A stretch of 14,011 nt of DNA from an uncultured Planctomycetales bacterium (GTDB lineage: Bacteria; Planctomycetota; Planctomycetia; Pirellulales; Thermoguttaceae), in assembly GCA_937889015.1 (NCBI GenBank), contig CALARR010000097.1, forward strand, positions 1-14,011, in the 5' to 3' direction. The notes below the pieces were generated by a model. The model saw only the letters and a program-made list of their open reading frames with translations, was not told the origin of the DNA and searched no databases. The translations under genes were made by a program, and so were the position numbers. Below, piece after piece: positions 12,262 through 14,011 of this stretch; positions within the stretch are counted from its first letter, which is position 1, and every line of letters starts with the position of its first letter.

Positions 12262-13809
12262 TCAGGGCCTTTCTTTCCCCATGGCCTTGGTCGGCGGCAT
12301 GGCGTCCACAAAGCCCGCCTCGCAACGGCGCAATTCGTCCACGGTCTGCGCGCGCAGCCGTTCCAACAGGGCACGCTGCTCGGGCTTGCCGGCCAGGTTG
12401 ACCAGTTCCTCGCGATCGGCCTGCAGGTCGTACAGTTCCTCGGTCTCGCCGGCGACCAGGGTCCGCACGTACTTGTAGCACCCCTGGCGCAGCATGGCGT
12501 ACCAGGGCACGCCGCCCGTATCCACAAGGCGATTGTCGGTGGGGATCCGGTTGGTTTCGGCCCCGTACGACCGGCCCGTGTGCGTGAACAGCATGGGCGC
12601 GTCCCAGGCGGCCGTCTCCGGATCGCGCAGCAAGGGCCGGATGTCGCGGCCGTGCGTCTTCCAGGGCAGCGCAATGCGCGCCTCGCGGCAGAACAACTCC
12701 ACCAAGTCAGGCGAGTTCACCGGATGGCGGCAGACTTTGCCCTGCGCAAGCGTGCCGGGCCGGCTGATGATCAGCGGCGATGAAATGGTGGCGTCGTACG
12801 GCGCCACCTTGATGCTGAAGCCGTGCTCACCCAGCCCAAAACCCTGGTCGGCCGTATAGACCACCAGCGTGTTGCCCCGCTGGCCCGACTCGTCCAGCGC
12901 CGCCAGCACGCGTCCCACCCCTTCGTCCAAGGCCATCGTACACTCGTTGACCTGCTGCACCCAGCGGTCGTACGACAGGCCCGGCTTGGCCTCGCCCTTC
13001 TTCTTTCCCGCCTTGCCGCGCGCCGGCCGGCCGTCGGGCCCCGGCATCCAGGCCTTGGTCTTCTCCAGATAGGCCGGCTTGTCGGGCCAGGGGCCGTAGA
13101 TGTCGGCGGGCACGGGCGCGGTCTTTCCGGCCAAGGCGCCTTTGTGACGCTCGGCGGGCGTGGTCGGACCGTGGATCGCCCCATAGCACAGCCAGAGATA
13201 CCAAGGCTTGTTCGGATCGCGATCCTTGCCGCGGATGTAATCCACGGCCCAGTCCGTGTAGTTGTCGGTCGAGTAACCCGCCACCTTTCGTTCCACGCCG
13301 TTGAAGCTCAGGATCTGGTCCTTGTAGTAGGCCCCGGCGTTCTCCGGATGCGCGGGCCGGTTCCACACGATCTGAAAATCCCAGTCCCGGCCAAAGCCGG
13401 CGTCGGTCCCCGTGTGCCACTTGCCGATCTGCGCGGTCTGATAGCCCTGCAACCGCGCCTGGGCAGGCCAGAAGGGACATTGCGCCGGATCGTAGTGGCT
13501 GCCCGGATAGGTGCCCTCCATGGTCATCGACTGAATGCCGTGCTGCAGACGGCCGGTCAACAAACTCGCACGCGACGGCATGCACCACGCCCCCAAGTAG
13601 CAGCGTTCGAAGCGGATGCCTTGCTCCGCCAGTCGATCGATGTGCGGGGTATGCACCCAGTCGGGCGTTTCGGGATAACAACGGACCGTCTTGTACGGCT
13701 GGTCGTCGGCGTAGATGAAGAGGATGTTCGGCCGCTCGGCCGGGGCAGCGGCCGAGACCCTAGCCAACACCAGCAGCAGCGGAATGGCGAGCATGCGCGC
13801 GGTCTTCAT
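12262..13809 (-). CDS. Exported formylglycine-dependent sulfatase (type I, S1 family)
   Basis: The predicted protein has 515 residues. The ATG at 13809 has GGGAG ten bases upstream and starts a signal peptide (MLAIPLLLVLARVSAAAPA, residues 6-24). The sulfatase signature is intact: C76-M-P-S-R80 followed by ASLLTGR, where C76 would become formylglycine. Calcium ligands are D35 and D36 (YADDQ) and D321 with Q322 (YTADQGFG); K130 and H132 (GKWHTG), H213 (IHGP) and K334 are the usual sulfate-binding residues. A Lys/Gly-rich loop at about 263-276 is probably disordered. The C-terminus has the common ELYDLQADREELVNLA segment. It removes sulfate esters, and its pairing with the lyase downstream points to a sulfated polysaccharide. 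A formylglycine-generating enzyme is needed but is not in this window. Confidence 0.93.
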   Translation of the reverse strand: MKTARMLAIPLLLVLARVSAAAPAERPNILFIYADDQPYKTVRCYPETPDWVHTPHIDRLAEQGIRFERCYLGAWCMPSRASLLTGRLQHGIQSMTMEGTYPGSHYDPAQCPFWPAQARLQGYQTAQIGKWHTGTDAGFGRDWDFQIVWNRPAHPENAGAYYKDQILSFNGVERKVAGYSTDNYTDWAVDYIRGKDRDPNKPWYLWLCYGAIHGPTTPAERHKGALAGKTAPVPADIYGPWPDKPAYLEKTKAWMPGPDGRPARGKAGKKKGEAKPGLSYDRWVQQVNECTMALDEGVGRVLAALDESGQRGNTLVVYTADQGFGLGEHGFSIKVAPYDATISSPLIISRPGTLAQGKVCRHPVNSPDLVELFCREARIALPWKTHGRDIRPLLRDPETAAWDAPMLFTHTGRSYGAETNRIPTDNRLVDTGGVPWYAMLRQGCYKYVRTLVAGETEELYDLQADREELVNLAGKPEQRALLERLRAQTVDELRRCEAGFVDAMPPTKAMGKERP

Positions 13810-13848
13810 GGCCTGGACTCTCCCTAGGGGTTCCCCAATCCGCTCCCC

Positions 13849-13877
13849 ATGCTAACACAGCGGCCGGCGCGTTTCCA
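13849..13877 (-). promoter_or_regulatory. Possible promoter for the sulfatase-heparinase pair
   Basis: On the minus strand TGGAAA (13872-13877) and TAGCAT (13849-13854) are 17 bases apart, each matching consensus at four positions. The leader would be about 35 bases to the ATG at 13809. An inverted repeat (13862-13887) overlaps the -35 element and spacer. Confidence 0.35.
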
Positions 13878-13887
13878 CGGGCCGGCC
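13862..13887. promoter_or_regulatory. Inverted repeat in the divergent promoter region
   Basis: GGCCGGC (13862-13868) and GCCGGCC (13881-13887) form a perfect 7-bp inverted repeat around 12 bases. It overlaps the presumed sulfatase -35 element and lies upstream of the plus-strand promoter at 13917-13945, so a protein bound here could affect both. Such GC-only arms also arise easily by chance in GC-rich DNA. Confidence 0.35.
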
Positions 13888-13916
13888 CCACAACACGTTT
13901 GAGGCTGCCCGACTGT

Positions 13917-13945
13917 TTGAACCTGAATCACCGTTTCCCTACAAT
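13917..13945 (+). promoter_or_regulatory. Sigma70-type promoter directed out of the window
   Basis: TTGAAC (13917-13922) and TACAAT (13940-13945) are separated by exactly 17 bases, matching consensus at four and five positions. Transcription would start near 13952, with a small GC hairpin (GCGCC 13953-13957, GGCGC 13964-13968) at the very 5' end of the RNA. An ATG at 14004 may open the next gene, but only eight bases remain. Confidence 0.5.
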
Positions 13946-14011
13946 ACGTACAGCGCCCTGGCTGGCGCGAAATCCAGGTCTTCGTCTCCGGCGAGTCCGA
14001 CCCATGCAGAC

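Noticed and set aside
9794..12478. Very long plus-strand open frame opposite the heparinase-like gene
   Set aside because: It is the antisense shadow of a GC-rich gene. Its translation is rich in Arg, Gly, Gln and His without recognisable domains, whereas the minus strand gives a clean signal peptide, DUF4962 and PF07940 motifs.

Overview
This is a GC-rich window (much of it above 60% GC by eye) with eight protein genes. It looks chromosomal and most likely comes from a planctomycete, plausibly of the Pirellulales type. The evidence is the gene mix: a formylglycine sulfatase, a DUF4962/heparinase II-III lyase, a ThuA-domain protein, an AGE-family epimerase, a propeller with the WPGWRGPNRDG signature, and an SHD1-domain protein with a beta-propeller. 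Most of these proteins have export signals. The taxon is inferred from domain content; no rRNA or marker gene is present. I see no tRNA, rRNA, insertion sequence, integrase or CRISPR array.

Layout. At 1-1612 there is an exported small protein of unknown function (146-724, +), then a less GC-rich stretch with a small CPCC zinc-ribbon gene (883-1170, -) and about 440 bases without a gene that carry two families of hairpin repeats. At 1613-3933 a plus-strand pair encodes an exported ThuA-like protein and an M20 metallopeptidase. Two minus-strand genes converge on this pair: an SHD1/NHL-type propeller protein (6622-8322) followed by a PhnD-like/PQQ-propeller fusion (4107-6530). The 5' end of the fusion gene contains two in-frame 81-bp repeat units, and the real start codon is unclear. 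An AGE-family epimerase (8576-9772, +) diverges from the SHD1 gene across 253 bases. It converges on a minus-strand sulfatase-heparinase pair (13809 down to 9806). The last 200 bases look like a divergent promoter region serving the sulfatase on one side and a gene beyond the window on the other.

Working together. The sulfatase and heparinase-like lyase are probably co-transcribed and suit desulfation and eliminative cleavage of a sulfated, uronate-containing polysaccharide outside the cytoplasm. The neighbouring epimerase could process a released sugar, though it is oriented towards the pair rather than with it. The ThuA-M20 pair and the two propeller genes look like separate units of unknown physiological role.

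The most unusual signals are not a defence-like system. They are the repeat-invaded start of the PhnD-PQQ fusion, and two hairpin families whose copies differ mainly by changes that keep pairing. I found no convincing wholly new multi-gene system here.
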